From: Bog-473 sp963782415
GTDB lineage: Bacteria; Actinomycetota; Acidimicrobiia; Acidimicrobiales; RAAP-2
Reading direction: 5' to 3'
Assembly: GCA_963782415.1 (NCBI GenBank)
Contig: CAWAJT010000008.1
Location: forward strand, 62,001-126,000
Length of the DNA stretch: 64,000 nucleotides
Shown here: positions 1 to 8,978 of the stretch, one piece after another
Layout: the number at the start of each line of letters is the position of its first letter
Numbering within the stretch: the stretch's first letter is position 1
Program-made: the position numbers and the translations under genes
The notes under the pieces: model-generated
The model's input: only the letters and a program-made list of their open reading frames with translations
The model's database searches: none
What the model was told of the DNA's origin: nothing

Positions 1-761
1 AGTATGCCGACTGGCGGGGGCGCTTCTATCCCCGCCGCGTGGCTCAGAGGGAGTGGCTCTCGTTCTATTCGGACCGCTTTCAGTCAGTGGAGGTCAACAA
101 CGTCTTCTATCGCCTCCCGGAGAAGGAGACGTTCGAACGCTGGGCTGCGGCAACGCCCGAAGACTTTGTCTTCAGCCTCAAAGCAAGTCGCTACCTCACC
201 CACGTGCTCCGCCTGAGCAAGCCCTCGGAGCCCGTGCGACGGCTGCTCGACCGCTCGAGTGGGCTGGGTCACAAGGTGGGCCCGATTCTTCTCCAGCTTC
301 CGGCCACTCTGCGTGCGGAACCGGCACGCCTGGCGTCCTGCCTCAAGGCTTTTCCGTCGAATGTCCGGGTGGCCTTTGAGCCGCGCCACGAATCCTGGTT
401 CACGGACGAAATCGCGGACATCCTGACGCAACATGGGGCGGCGTTTTGCCTCAGCGACACGCCGCGCCGAAAATCTCCGCTCTGGCGCACGACGGATTGG
501 GGGTATCTCCGGCTGCACGAAGGCCGAGCCCATCCCGCCCCCTGCTATGGCCGCGTCGCCCTCAAGCGCTGGGCCGAACGCCTTGCGGACCTGTGGGAGC
601 CGAGCGAGGACGTGTACGTCTATTTCAACAACGATCATGGAGGCTGCGCCGTGCGCGACGCTCACCGCTTCGCTCTAAGTACGGAGCACGTGGGATTGCG
701 CCCGACGCGTGTGCCCACGAGCAGGGAAGCGACGCTGCGAATGGAGCACCCAACGACGTGA
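1..761 (+). CDS. DUF72 (YecE-like) protein, 5' truncated by window edge
   Basis: The frame is open from the first bases, and the first visible residues (YADWRGRFYP) form the usual N-terminal block of the DUF72 family. The true start therefore lies a few codons outside the window and the ATG at 39 is internal. About 252 residues are visible. Other family blocks are SVEVNNVFYRLP, the FSLKASRYLTH strand and VYVYFNNDHGG near the C-terminus. DUF72 proteins have a TIM-barrel fold and no firmly assigned reaction. About 40 residues after the FNNDHGG block look unstructured and may be lineage specific. The gene is convergent with the HAD phosphatase downstream. Confidence 0.88.
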   Translation, partial: YADWRGRFYPRRVAQREWLSFYSDRFQSVEVNNVFYRLPEKETFERWAAATPEDFVFSLKASRYLTHVLRLSKPSEPVRRLLDRSSGLGHKVGPILLQLPATLRAEPARLASCLKAFPSNVRVAFEPRHESWFTDEIADILTQHGAAFCLSDTPRRKSPLWRTTDWGYLRLHEGRAHPAPCYGRVALKRWAERLADLWEPSEDVYVYFNNDHGGCAVRDAHRFALSTEHVGLRPTRVPTSREATLRMEHPTT

Positions 762-795
762 GCGGCTCTGAAGCGTCGGGTGTGGCGCGGCCGTC

Positions 796-1464
796 TCAGG
801 TCGTGATGAGGGACGCCACCGGACTGGTGAAGAGCTGAGCCAGGAGTTCGGCGACATCCCGGTAGACCTGGATCGAGCCCGCTTCGCTGAGTTCATGTCG
901 GCTGAAGCCGCCTGTTTCGACCGTGATGCAGGCGACTCCCGCCGCTCGGGCGGCCCGGACGTCCCACACGCTGTCACCCACCGCAAGCGCCCGCTGGGGA
1001 TCGATCGAGTTCTGCTCCATGGCGGCGAGGAACACGTCTGGGTCCGGCTTGGAGCGTTCGACTTGATCCGCGGTGGTGTGCCCGTCGATCGCCGTGTCTG
1101 CTCCTAGCTTTTCGCGCAGCTGATCAAGCTCATCCGTCGGGGCGGACGTCGCGAGCACGACGGCCAGACCCAGGTCATGGATTCGGCGGAGCACCTCGCC
1201 AGCTCCAGGAAACGGCTTCACCTCCTTGACGAGTTCTTGGTAGTGCCGCGGACGTGCAGCGCGAGCGTCGGGGCTGTCGTGTCCCAGGAGTTCCTCTACC
1301 AACTGATCGCCACCCATCCCGATAAGCCGATGAATCGCATTCATCGGCGCCCACTCCCCGGCGTCATGAAGGGCCCGGGACCAGGCCAGGCAGTGAAGAT
1401 AATTGCTGTCCATCAGTGTGCCGTCCACGTCGAACAGCACACCCGGACGGAGTCCCTCGGTCAC
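796..1464 (-). CDS. HAD-superfamily hydrolase (phosphoglycolate phosphatase-like)
   Basis: A 222-residue protein with all haloacid dehalogenase motifs: motif I FDVDGTLMDS close to the N-terminus (nucleophile Asp and the second acid Asp), motif II LATSAP, a lysine in SKPDPDVF, and motif IV GDSVWDVRAA. Between motifs I and II lies a helical cap (about residues 18-85), the C1-cap layout of phosphoglycolate phosphatase and beta-phosphoglucomutase relatives. It should be a cytoplasmic Mg2+-dependent phosphatase or phosphomutase; the substrate cannot be told from sequence. It stands alone, convergent with the DUF72 gene. Confidence 0.88.
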   Translation of the reverse strand: MTEGLRPGVLFDVDGTLMDSNYLHCLAWSRALHDAGEWAPMNAIHRLIGMGGDQLVEELLGHDSPDARAARPRHYQELVKEVKPFPGAGEVLRRIHDLGLAVVLATSAPTDELDQLREKLGADTAIDGHTTADQVERSKPDPDVFLAAMEQNSIDPQRALAVGDSVWDVRAARAAGVACITVETGGFSRHELSEAGSIQVYRDVAELLAQLFTSPVASLITT

Positions 1465-1786
1465 GATGGTCTATCCACGGGAATCACGGCCAGTGTCATC
1501 GAGCCAAAGAGCTCGATTTCGAGAAGCCTTCTCCGTGTGAGAGTTCAGTCCGCTTCGCCGCCATGGAGCTCGAGTACCCGGTTTCGTTTCCGCCGACACT
1601 TTCGCCGGCACGTTGCTCATTGGTCGCACCCGGCGGCGATGAAGGCCTCGCGAGCCCACTCCCGTCTCGGCGACGGGGTAGACCCTTCGCACGCTGCAAT
1701 CCCGTACCACGAGAGGCGAGGCAGTGCCGGGGCGAATCCACTGGTGCGGCGTGCATATCCGTGCCTCCCGGGTATAGAGACCGCCG
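1465..1786. other. 322-bp intergenic region without recognised gene
   Basis: This spacer separates the divergent HAD gene (minus strand) and F420 oxidoreductase (plus strand), so it must hold two promoters. Short open frames exist but show no family motif and no convincing ribosome binding site. I see no tRNA, riboswitch fold or long inverted repeat. Confidence 0.5.
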
Positions 1787-2750
1787 ATGACGTCGATCGG
1801 CTACACGATGCTGTGCGAGCAGGCCGGTCCCAAGGAGCTGGTCCGCCACGTCCAGCTGGCCGAAGAGGCCGGCTTCGAGTTCGCGGTGATCTCCGACCAC
1901 TACTTTCCCTGGGTCGATGCCATGGGACACGCTCCCTACGCCTGGTCGGTGCTCGGCGCGGCCGCCCAGGTCACCTCCCGTATTGAGCTCATGACCTACG
2001 TGACCTGCCCCATCAAGCGCTATCACCCGGCCGTCGTCGCCCAGAAGGCGGCGACCGTCGGCCTTCTCTCCGACGGAAGGTTCACCCTCGGCCTCGGCGC
2101 CGGCGAGAACCTCAACGAGCACGTCACCGGTGGGGGATGGCCCCCGGTCAACGTGCGCCATCAGATGCTCGACGAAGCCGTTGACATCATTCGAGACCTC
2201 TGGCAAGGCGGTTACGTCAGCTATGACGGTCGCCACTTCCAGGTTGATTCCGCCAAGGTCTGGGATCTGCCGGAGCAGCCGCTCAAGCTGGGCGTCGCCG
2301 CCTCCGGCGCTCAATCGGGCGAGCTGGCCGGGCGGAAGGCGGACCTGTTGATCGCGGTCGAACCCCGATCGGAGATCGTCGATGCCTTCGACGCCCGCCG
2401 GCGGTCATGACAAGCCCCGGGTCGGACAGCTCCCGGTCAGCTTCGACACCGATCGCGACGCCGCAGTCAAGCGTGCCCTGGAACTGTTCGGCTGGTTCGG
2501 GGGTGGGTGGAAAGTGAATGCGGAGCTTCCCAGCACCGCCGCCTTTGCCTCGGCGTCGAGTGCTGTGCGCACCGAGGACATCGCCGAGGCCATTGTCTGC
2601 GGTGACTCGGTCGACGCGGTCGTGTCAGCGGTGAATGAGTTTGCCCAAGCCGGTTTCACTCACGTCGCACTGTGCCAAATCGGCGGCAACCATCAATCCG
2701 AGTTCATCGAATGGTGGAAGGAGTCTCTTGGGCCTGCGCTGAAATCCTGA
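1787..2750 (+). pseudogene. F420-dependent LLM-class oxidoreductase, interrupted by +1 frameshift
   Basis: The first 200 or so codons (from ATG 1787) and the last 117 (frame containing GGHDKPRVGQLPVSFD) are two halves of one 320-residue luciferase-like monooxygenase of the F420-dependent, glucose-6-phosphate-dehydrogenase-like subgroup. Family blocks are GYTMLCEQAGPKELV, FAVISDHYFPWVDA, FTLGLGAGENLNEH, GGGWPPVNVRHQMLDEA and FGWFGGGWKVNAELP. The halves are joined by removing one C from the CCC near 2394-2396; as given, the first frame stops at 2410. Such enzymes use reduced F420 to reduce or oxidise organic substrates in the cytoplasm. One extra base in a C run with both halves intact suggests a sequence error or very recent mutation. 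Confidence 0.85.
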
Positions 2751-2895
2751 CACCGTTCAACCGAACCAATCACAGCCGCCGGAGCCGCCCACTCCGAGTG
2801 CGCTGGCCCAGCGGTCGAAGAGTCCCACAGGTCATGTCGTCCCGGCCGGGTCGGGATTCGCGACCGCACGTCTCGACGGTGGAGAGAAGCCGGCG

Positions 2896-4149
2896 TCACT
2901 CGGTGATGCCGAAGCGTTCCAATCCGTACACGTTGATGGCATTGCCCCGGACGAGTTGGTAGACCTCGGGCCCGTCGAGGCCGGCCTTGGAGGACAGCTC
3001 CCAGGCCCGGCGGCGCGAGTCCGGCCACGAGCCGTTGGAGTGCGGGAAATCGCACTCGAAGAGAATGTGCTCCATCCCGACCTCCTCCCGGCTGCGCAAG
3101 CCGTGGAGGTCGTCGAAGATGCAGCCGAAGACTCGGCCGCGCAGATAGGTCGATGGGGGATTCGGCAAGTCGACGTCGCCGACCGACTCGTGCCAGACGC
3201 CGTCCATGCGTTCGTACTGGAAGGGCATCCAGCCGACCTGGCTCTCGGCGTAGGCGAGCTTCAAGGACGGAAAGCGCTCGAGTGTGCGGCTGTAGACCCA
3301 GTCGCAGACCGACCCCTGTGCGTTGTGGGCGTTGAGCGACATGGACACCGCCAGAGGGGCGTCGGGGGACGTGGTCGGCATCGACGAAGAAGATCCGATG
3401 TGCATCGAGATCGTGGTGTCCGTTTCCTCGCAGGCTGACCAGAGCACGTCCCAATCACCCGTGTAGAGCGAGGCAAATCCGAGTTTGGCCGGGTTTTCGC
3501 TGAAGGCGATGGCATGGCTGCCCTTGGCGGCACAGCGCCGCACCTCGACGGCGGCGGCCTCGGGGTCCCAGAGCGGAATGAGGGTGAGGGGGATCAGGCG
3601 TCCTCGTCCCGCTCCGCCGCACCATTCGTCGATCATCCAGTCGTTGTAGATCTGCAGGCAGAGCAGCGCGAGCGCCTTGTCGGGCCGTTCGGCGAAGCCC
3701 TGGCCGGCGAAGCGCGGGAACGTGTTCGGGTAGTTGATCCCGACCTGCTGATGGTTGGCGGTCATGTCGAGCAGCCGGGCCGCCTGGTCGTAGGCGCCAG
3801 GTCGGAAGTCCTCGTAGATGGCGGGCAGGTTCTGGTGCCACTCGAGCGGCATGCCACCGGATGCGTGGAGGCGGTTGGTGCCCATGACGAGGTCGTCGAA
3901 GGCCCAGACATCGGTCCACGTGCCGTCGGCGACGCCGCGCTCCATCGTCAGCGTGCCGCCCTTGAAGACGCTCTTCGTCTTCTCTCGGACGCAGCGCGGC
4001 CCTCGCGCGCGCACCGAGGCGGGGAGCTCGCGCTGCCACAGATCGCGCGGCTCGAGGATGTGGTCGTCGACCGAGATGATGAGGGGGAAGTCCTCCTCGG
4101 CGGGTGTCACGCAAGCAGTCGAGGCGGTCGAGGTGGTTGTGCCGGTCAT
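2896..4149 (-). CDS. Amidohydrolase-2 family metal-dependent hydrolase
   Basis: A 417-residue protein of the amidohydrolase-related (PF04909) group. The metal-binding start is IISVDDHILEP (DxH) and the C-terminal block is ECDFPHSNGSWPDS, typical of decarboxylase/hydrolase enzymes acting on aromatic or lactone substrates. I chose ATG 4149 (MTGTTTSTAS) because GGAG lies about 9 bases upstream; an upstream in-frame extension to 4215 has no family similarity. A long central stretch (DLVMGTNRLH to FPRFAGQGF) has the tryptophan/tyrosine-rich look common in actinobacterial paralogues. It is divergent from the cupin and monooxygenase genes and likely belongs to the same catabolic block; the second amidohydrolase is at 6760. 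Confidence 0.85.
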   Translation of the reverse strand: MTGTTTSTASTACVTPAEEDFPLIISVDDHILEPRDLWQRELPASVRARGPRCVREKTKSVFKGGTLTMERGVADGTWTDVWAFDDLVMGTNRLHASGGMPLEWHQNLPAIYEDFRPGAYDQAARLLDMTANHQQVGINYPNTFPRFAGQGFAERPDKALALLCLQIYNDWMIDEWCGGAGRGRLIPLTLIPLWDPEAAAVEVRRCAAKGSHAIAFSENPAKLGFASLYTGDWDVLWSACEETDTTISMHIGSSSSMPTTSPDAPLAVSMSLNAHNAQGSVCDWVYSRTLERFPSLKLAYAESQVGWMPFQYERMDGVWHESVGDVDLPNPPSTYLRGRVFGCIFDDLHGLRSREEVGMEHILFECDFPHSNGSWPDSRRRAWELSSKAGLDGPEVYQLVRGNAINVYGLERFGITE

Positions 4150-4171
4150 GGGGTGGCTCCAGGTGGGCGGG

Positions 4172-4218
4172 TCTGCGCACCGCGCAGATCGTCTGCGCGG
4201 GTTTCGCTTTTGCAAAGC
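4172..4218. promoter_or_regulatory. Candidate operator cluster between divergent genes
   Basis: Between the divergent amidohydrolase and cupin starts lies a perfect inverted repeat TCTGCGC-ACC-GCGCAGA (4172-4188), a third copy of TCTGCGC at 4192-4198 (20 bases from the first), and a separate 13-bp inverted repeat GCTTT-TGC-AAAGC (4206-4218). The arrangement is typical of a repressor or activator site controlling both directions. No regulator gene is adjacent, so the binding protein is unknown. Confidence 0.45.
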
Positions 4219-4245
4219 TACCGGTGCGACGTAACCTCACCCCCC

Positions 4246-4791
4246 ATGGCCGAGGCTGTGCCACCCCCCTCTCCGAGAGTCGAGGGCCTCGAGGCGACCT
4301 TCCGCCACCTCGATGATCCCGAGGTGCCCTGGCAGGCGATCAAGGCCCAGCGCAACGCGGACGGCACGGTGGCCCGGGTGTGGGAGAAGTGGCTGGCCTT
4401 CTCGCCCGACCCCCAGTACCTGACGATCTACGCCCGTTACGACCCGGGCATGGTGGTGCGCCGGCACGGGCACTTCTCGCCGCACGTCGTCTTCGTGCTG
4501 GAAGGCGAGGTGAGCTTCGACGGTCGCCGCTGCCCGGCGGGGACGCACATCGAGCTGCCGCTCGGGGCCGCGTTCGGCCCGCTGGTGGCCGGGCCGAACG
4601 GCGCGGTCATGTTCGAGGTGATGATGGGGGACCCGCGCAGCTGGGGAGACGAACCTGAAGCCTTCGAGGCGGCGCTGGCGGCGCAAGGCGCCGAGGCGTT
4701 GCCGGACCCGCCGCTCGAGTTCCCCGGCTGGCTGGAGGACCTGCGCGCGCACTGGGCGGGCGCCGGAGCTGAGCAGGCAGGCGACGAGTGA
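4246..4791 (+). CDS. Cupin-domain protein
   Basis: A 181-residue protein from ATG 4246. Its middle carries a single cupin barrel: YDPGMVVRRHGHFSPHVVFVLEGEVSFDG holds the G(X)nHxH-type first motif, and GTHIELPLGAAFGPLVAG the second, in which the usual second-motif histidine is not obvious. The first 45 residues (VEGLEATFRHLDDPEVPWQAIKAQRN) and the C-terminal tail look lineage specific. Cupins next to Baeyer-Villiger monooxygenases may bind metal and a small aromatic or ketone substrate; the reaction is unknown. The stop is 10 bases before the monooxygenase start, so the two genes are very likely cotranscribed. Confidence 0.75.
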   Translation: MAEAVPPPSPRVEGLEATFRHLDDPEVPWQAIKAQRNADGTVARVWEKWLAFSPDPQYLTIYARYDPGMVVRRHGHFSPHVVFVLEGEVSFDGRRCPAGTHIELPLGAAFGPLVAGPNGAVMFEVMMGDPRSWGDEPEAFEAALAAQGAEALPDPPLEFPGWLEDLRAHWAGAGAEQAGDE

Positions 4792-4801
4792 GAGTTCGCG
4801 C

Positions 4802-6745
4802 GTGACGCGGAACCGATTCGCCGGAGAACCGTTCGACGACGGCGACGAGGCCATCGCCGTCGCCCTCGCCGACGTCAGCGTCCCGGCTCTGCTGTGCTCG
4901 CTGGTCCACATGACCGGGGACCCCTCGTGGGTCCGCGGCGAGATCCAGCCCAATGTGGGCATGTCACTCGACATCCAAGGCGGCATGTCCGAAGAGGACA
5001 TGGCCGAGGTGCGCCGCCGTGCCCTTCCCGCCATCGGCGCCTATCGCGATGGTGGGTGCGTTCCCGTTGAGCTTTCCCGGGACGTGCTGCTCGAGATGAT
5101 GAGCTTCCTCGGCCGACGCCCGGTGGACGATCCGCTGGCCGGCCTCCTCTTCGACGACCTGCAGTTCGAGGGTGTGGACAGCGGGGCGATCGCGTGGGGT
5201 GACGAGGTTGCCGAGCGCTCCAAGACCGAGGCACCGGTCGTGGTCATCGGCTGCGGCATGGGCGGGATCCTGGCCGGTATCCGCCTCAAGCAGGCGGGGC
5301 TGCCCTTCACCATCGTCGACAAGAACAAAGGGCCCGGAGGTACCTGGTGGGAGAACCGGTACCCCGGGGCCAGAGTCGATGTCGGCAGCCACCAGTACTG
5401 CTTCTCCTTCGAGCCGGCCGAGCAGTGGAGCGAGTACTACTGCCAGCAGCCGGAGCTCTGCGCCTACTTCGGCTCCATCGTCGAGAAGTTCGATCTGCTG
5501 CCGCACTGCCGCTTCGAGACCGCCGTGACCGAGCTGACCTGGCACGAGGACGAGGCCATGTGGCACGTGGGCGCACACGATGTGCACGGCGCCCAGAGCA
5601 CGCTTCGGGCGCGCTTCGTCGTCAGTGCGGTGGGCTCGCTGAATCTACCGCGACTGCCGGACATTCCGGGCATGGACACCTTCGCCGGGCCGTCGTTCCA
5701 CTCGGCGCGCTGGCCCGAGGACCTGGGGATCCGGGGCGTGCGGTTCGCGCTCGTGGGCGCCGGCGCCAGCGGGTTCCAGATCGCCCCGGCCATCGCCGAC
5801 GAGGTGGAGCAGCTCACGATCTTCCAGCGCACCGCGCAGTGGATCCTCCCCAACCGGCTGTACCACACGCCCGTGCCGGCGGGGGATGCCTGGGCCCTGC
5901 GGCACCTGCCTTTCTACGGGCGGTGGTATCGCTTCGTCATGACCTTCGCCGGTATCGCGGCGGGGATGGAGATGTACCGCATCGATCCGGCGCACGAGGA
6001 CCCCACGCACCAGTCGATCAACACGCTCAACGCAAGACGGGCCAAAGGATTGCTGGCCTCCATGCAGTCGATCGTGGGCGACGATCCCGAGTTGCTCGCA
6101 CGGGTCGTGCCCGACTACCCGGCCACGGGCAAGCGGATTCTGCAGGACGACGGCACCTGGCTGCGGACCCTGCAGCGGCCCGACGTGGAGCTGGTGCGGA
6201 CGGGTATCGAGCGGGTGGTCGCCGACGGCCTCGTCACGACGGACGGGCGGCACTATCCGGCCGACGTCATCTGCTACGCCACGGGGTTCCGCCACAACGA
6301 GTTCCTGGGGTCCATGCGGGTGATCGGCCGCAACGGCGTCTCGCTGCACGACCAGTGGGGTGAGGAGCCCACGGCCTACCTCGGCATGACGATGCCGAAC
6401 TTCCCCAATCTGTTCTGCATCTACGGGCCGGGAACGAACCTGGCTTTCGGCGCCAGCCTCTTCTACCACGCCGAGTTCCAGGTCCACTACGCCCTGGAGG
6501 CCATGCACGAGACGCTGGCGTCGGGCGCGCAGTGGTGCGAGGTGCGGCCCGAGGCACACGATGACTACGCCGAGCGCTATCGGGACGAGATCGGCCAGCT
6601 GGTGTGGTCGCATCCCTCCATCACGCACAGCCACTACAAGAACCGCGACGGCAAGGTCTTCACGCTGTCACCGTGGCCACTCGACCAGTACTGGGCCTGG
6701 ACCCGCCACGTCGAGCGCGATCACTACCGCTTCGGTAGCGGGTGA
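4802..6745 (+). CDS. FAD-dependent Baeyer-Villiger monooxygenase, 4-hydroxyacetophenone monooxygenase-like
   Basis: A 647-residue flavoprotein with GTG start. Residues 1-140 form an N-terminal extension; then come the FAD-binding Rossmann motif VVIGCGMGGILAG, GTWWENRYPGARVD, the Baeyer-Villiger fingerprint FAGPSFHSARWP (FxGxxxHxxxW), and the second NADPH-binding motif VGAGASGFQIAP. The roughly 140-residue extension and overall length match 4-hydroxyacetophenone monooxygenase-type enzymes, which insert oxygen next to a ketone using NADPH and O2 to give an ester. The flanking amidohydrolases could process ring or ester products; that link is inference. It follows the cupin gene by 10 bases and is convergent with the next amidohydrolase. 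Confidence 0.88.
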   Translation: MTRNRFAGEPFDDGDEAIAVALADVSVPALLCSLVHMTGDPSWVRGEIQPNVGMSLDIQGGMSEEDMAEVRRRALPAIGAYRDGGCVPVELSRDVLLEMMSFLGRRPVDDPLAGLLFDDLQFEGVDSGAIAWGDEVAERSKTEAPVVVIGCGMGGILAGIRLKQAGLPFTIVDKNKGPGGTWWENRYPGARVDVGSHQYCFSFEPAEQWSEYYCQQPELCAYFGSIVEKFDLLPHCRFETAVTELTWHEDEAMWHVGAHDVHGAQSTLRARFVVSAVGSLNLPRLPDIPGMDTFAGPSFHSARWPEDLGIRGVRFALVGAGASGFQIAPAIADEVEQLTIFQRTAQWILPNRLYHTPVPAGDAWALRHLPFYGRWYRFVMTFAGIAAGMEMYRIDPAHEDPTHQSINTLNARRAKGLLASMQSIVGDDPELLARVVPDYPATGKRILQDDGTWLRTLQRPDVELVRTGIERVVADGLVTTDGRHYPADVICYATGFRHNEFLGSMRVIGRNGVSLHDQWGEEPTAYLGMTMPNFPNLFCIYGPGTNLAFGASLFYHAEFQVHYALEAMHETLASGAQWCEVRPEAHDDYAERYRDEIGQLVWSHPSITHSHYKNRDGKVFTLSPWPLDQYWAWTRHVERDHYRFGSG

Positions 6746-6759
6746 GTGCAGGTTCGCGG

Positions 6760-7929
6760 CTACACCTTCTTGGCGAGCGGGATGTCGTAGAGGGCGGACC
6801 AGTTCGCACTGACGATCTTCGCCTTGCTCTCGTCGGTGAGCGGCAGCTTGTCGAACGAGTCGACCGCGTGGGGATACTTCGAGTCCCCGTGTGGGTAGTC
6901 GGTGGAGAAGATGAGCTTGTCGTCGCCGAAGGTGTCGACGAAGTGCGGCACCGTCATCTCGTCCGCTTCCACGGAGACCCAGCAGTTCCGCTTGAAGTAC
7001 TCCGAGGGCGGCATGGTGAGCTCCGGTGCCTCATACCAGCCCGTCCACTCCCAGTGCTCGTCGAGCCGGTACATGAACCAGGGTGCCCACGAGCAGTTGC
7101 CTTCGAGCAGGGCCACCTTGAGATCCGGGAAGCGCTCGAGGACGCCGCCACCGCACAGGCACGCCGTCACGAACTGGATGCCGAGCGGTTGGCTGAACGT
7201 GTGCCACAGCATCAGCCGGTCGAGGACCTCCAGCCCGAAGTCCGGCGTCAGGTAGGTCTGGCCGCCCCCGTGGAACGACAGCGGCACGCCGAGGCGCTCG
7301 ATCTCGGCCCACAGCGGGTCGTAGGCGCGGTGGTACCAAGGCCGGCGGTTCACCGCGGCCGGCGGCAGGAAGATCGACTTGAAGCCCAGCTCCTCCACGC
7401 AGCGGCGCGCCTCGGCCACGGCGCCGTCGACGTCGTGCGCCGCCACCATGCCGGCGCCGTACATGCGATCCGGCGCGTGGTCGCAGAAGTCACGCAACCA
7501 GTCGTTGTAGGCGCGGGCGATCGCCGTGGCGAACTCGGGCTCGAGCCCGTCGGCGCCGATCTGCTCGGTCGAGTCGAGCCCGAGGACGAAGAGTCCGCGG
7601 GAGGGAAAGAGGACGGCCAGGTCGAGGCCCTCGGCGTCCATGGCGTCGACCTGTGACTGCGCGTCCCAGCCCCGGGCCTCGGACTCGGCGTAGGCGTTGT
7701 CGTGGTGCTCCTGCCAGCCGGTCTTGCGGCCCTCGACGCGCACGGGCCGGGTCGGTCCCATGCGCAGCAGCACGTGATTCTTGACCCGCACCCGCATGTC
7801 GCGCTGGATCTCGGACAGCCCGCGGGGCGCGGCGTGGGCGTAGGCCGGGTCGATGTAGCGCTCCCACAGGTCGGGCGGCTCCATGACGTGGAGGTCGCTG
7901 TCGCAGATGACGTGGTCTCGCAGCCCCAT
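6760..7929 (-). CDS. Amidohydrolase-2 family metal-dependent hydrolase
   Basis: A 389-residue PF04909 protein, a paralogue of the one at 2896. Metal ligands are expected in ICDSDLHVMEPPDLW (DxH) near the N-terminus, LSFHGGG in the middle and IFSTDYPHGDSKYP near the C-terminus. ATG 7929 is preferred: a run of G (AGGGGGG) sits about 8-13 bases upstream and the family block begins directly after it; extending to 7956 adds nothing conserved. It is convergent with the Baeyer-Villiger monooxygenase, 14 bases apart, and divergent from the dehydrogenase at 8041. Confidence 0.86.
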   Translation of the reverse strand: MGLRDHVICDSDLHVMEPPDLWERYIDPAYAHAAPRGLSEIQRDMRVRVKNHVLLRMGPTRPVRVEGRKTGWQEHHDNAYAESEARGWDAQSQVDAMDAEGLDLAVLFPSRGLFVLGLDSTEQIGADGLEPEFATAIARAYNDWLRDFCDHAPDRMYGAGMVAAHDVDGAVAEARRCVEELGFKSIFLPPAAVNRRPWYHRAYDPLWAEIERLGVPLSFHGGGQTYLTPDFGLEVLDRLMLWHTFSQPLGIQFVTACLCGGGVLERFPDLKVALLEGNCSWAPWFMYRLDEHWEWTGWYEAPELTMPPSEYFKRNCWVSVEADEMTVPHFVDTFGDDKLIFSTDYPHGDSKYPHAVDSFDKLPLTDESKAKIVSANWSALYDIPLAKKV

Positions 7930-7948
7930 GAGGTGCACCCCCCTGTTT

Positions 7949-7966
7949 CCTGACACTCGAGTCAGG
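7949..7966. promoter_or_regulatory. Inverted repeat between divergent genes
   Basis: CCTGAC-ACTCGA-GTCAGG is a perfect 6-bp inverted repeat with a 6-base spacer containing an overlapping ACTCGAGT palindrome. It lies in the 111-bp gap between the divergent amidohydrolase and dehydrogenase genes. A related CTCGACTCGAG follows about 17 bases downstream. It looks like a TetR/GntR-type operator, but no regulator gene is adjacent. Confidence 0.4.
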
Positions 7967-8040
7967 GATGACTATACGCTCTCGACTCGAGGGCGCTCTG
8001 AGGCGTCCGGACCACGATGTGGAGTCTCCGAGGAGGGACG

Positions 8041-8919
8041 ATGGCCATCGGCGTGATCGGGTTGGGCAACATCGGGCGGGGCATTGCGACCAACCTCGTC
8101 GCTGACGGCAGCGACGTGGTCGTCTACGACGTCGACGCGGCGGCGATGGCCGCCATCGCGGGAGCAACGGCGGCGCCGGACGTGGCCGGGGTGGCCAAGG
8201 CGGCCGACGTGACACTGCTCTCCCTCCCGACTCCAGACGTCGTGGCGCAGGTGGCGGCGGCATGGGCGGGCGCGGCGGTGCCGGGCGCGGTGCTGGTCGA
8301 CCTGTCCACGAACAGCCCCGCCGTCGTGCGCCAGCTGGGGGAGAGGCTGGCCGGCTCCGGGCACCATCTCGTCGAGGCACCGCTGACGGGAGGGGCTATC
8401 GGCGCCGAGAAGCGGATGCTGATGTTCATGGTCGGCGGCGACGACGCGCCGGTCGCAAGGGTCCTGCCCGTGCTCGAGCCGCTCGGGCGGGCCACCTTCC
8501 ACGTCGGCCCACTGGGGCTGGGCAACACGATGAAGCTGCTCAACAGCCTCATCGCCTTCACCACCACCTGGGTGAGCCTGGAGGGACTGGCCATGGCCAC
8601 CAAGGCCGGCATCGCACTCCCGAAAGCGGTGGAGATCCTGCGCACCGGGGGCGCGTCCAACTTCTTCATCGACCGCCAGGTCGAGACCATCGACGGGCGC
8701 AACCGCCCGACGCAGTTCGCGCTGGAGTTGGCGGCGAAGGACGCCGGTCTGATCGTCGACACCGGCCGCGCCGTCGGGGCGCCGACACCGGTGGGCGCCG
8801 CCATCAAGGGCGTGCTCGACACCGTGGTGGCCGAAGGCCTGGGTGGCGCCGACTGGAGCGAGCTCGTCACCTTCGCCGAGCGGCAGGCCGACGTGACACT
8901 GCGCTGGAACGCCGAATAG
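8041..8919 (+). CDS. NAD(P)-dependent 3-hydroxyisobutyrate dehydrogenase-family oxidoreductase
   Basis: A 292-residue beta-hydroxyacid dehydrogenase. The N-terminal Rossmann motif is IGVIGLGNIGRGIATNL. The substrate-binding block VDLSTNSPAVVRQLGE is present, as are LVEAPLTGGAIGAEKRMLMFMVGG and the catalytic-lysine region LGLGNTMKLLNSLI. The start at ATG 8041 has GAGGAGG 4-10 bases upstream. These enzymes oxidise or reduce short beta-hydroxy acids or semialdehydes. The context (amidohydrolase, Baeyer-Villiger enzyme, Liv transporter) suggests catabolism of a small organic acid; the true substrate is unknown. Confidence 0.88.
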   Translation: MAIGVIGLGNIGRGIATNLVADGSDVVVYDVDAAAMAAIAGATAAPDVAGVAKAADVTLLSLPTPDVVAQVAAAWAGAAVPGAVLVDLSTNSPAVVRQLGERLAGSGHHLVEAPLTGGAIGAEKRMLMFMVGGDDAPVARVLPVLEPLGRATFHVGPLGLGNTMKLLNSLIAFTTTWVSLEGLAMATKAGIALPKAVEILRTGGASNFFIDRQVETIDGRNRPTQFALELAAKDAGLIVDTGRAVGAPTPVGAAIKGVLDTVVAEGLGGADWSELVTFAERQADVTLRWNAE

Positions 8920-8978
8920 CGATCAGCCCAAGCAGAGACCCAGAGACGGCAGGCCGAGGGCCCGCCCGCCGGCGAGCG

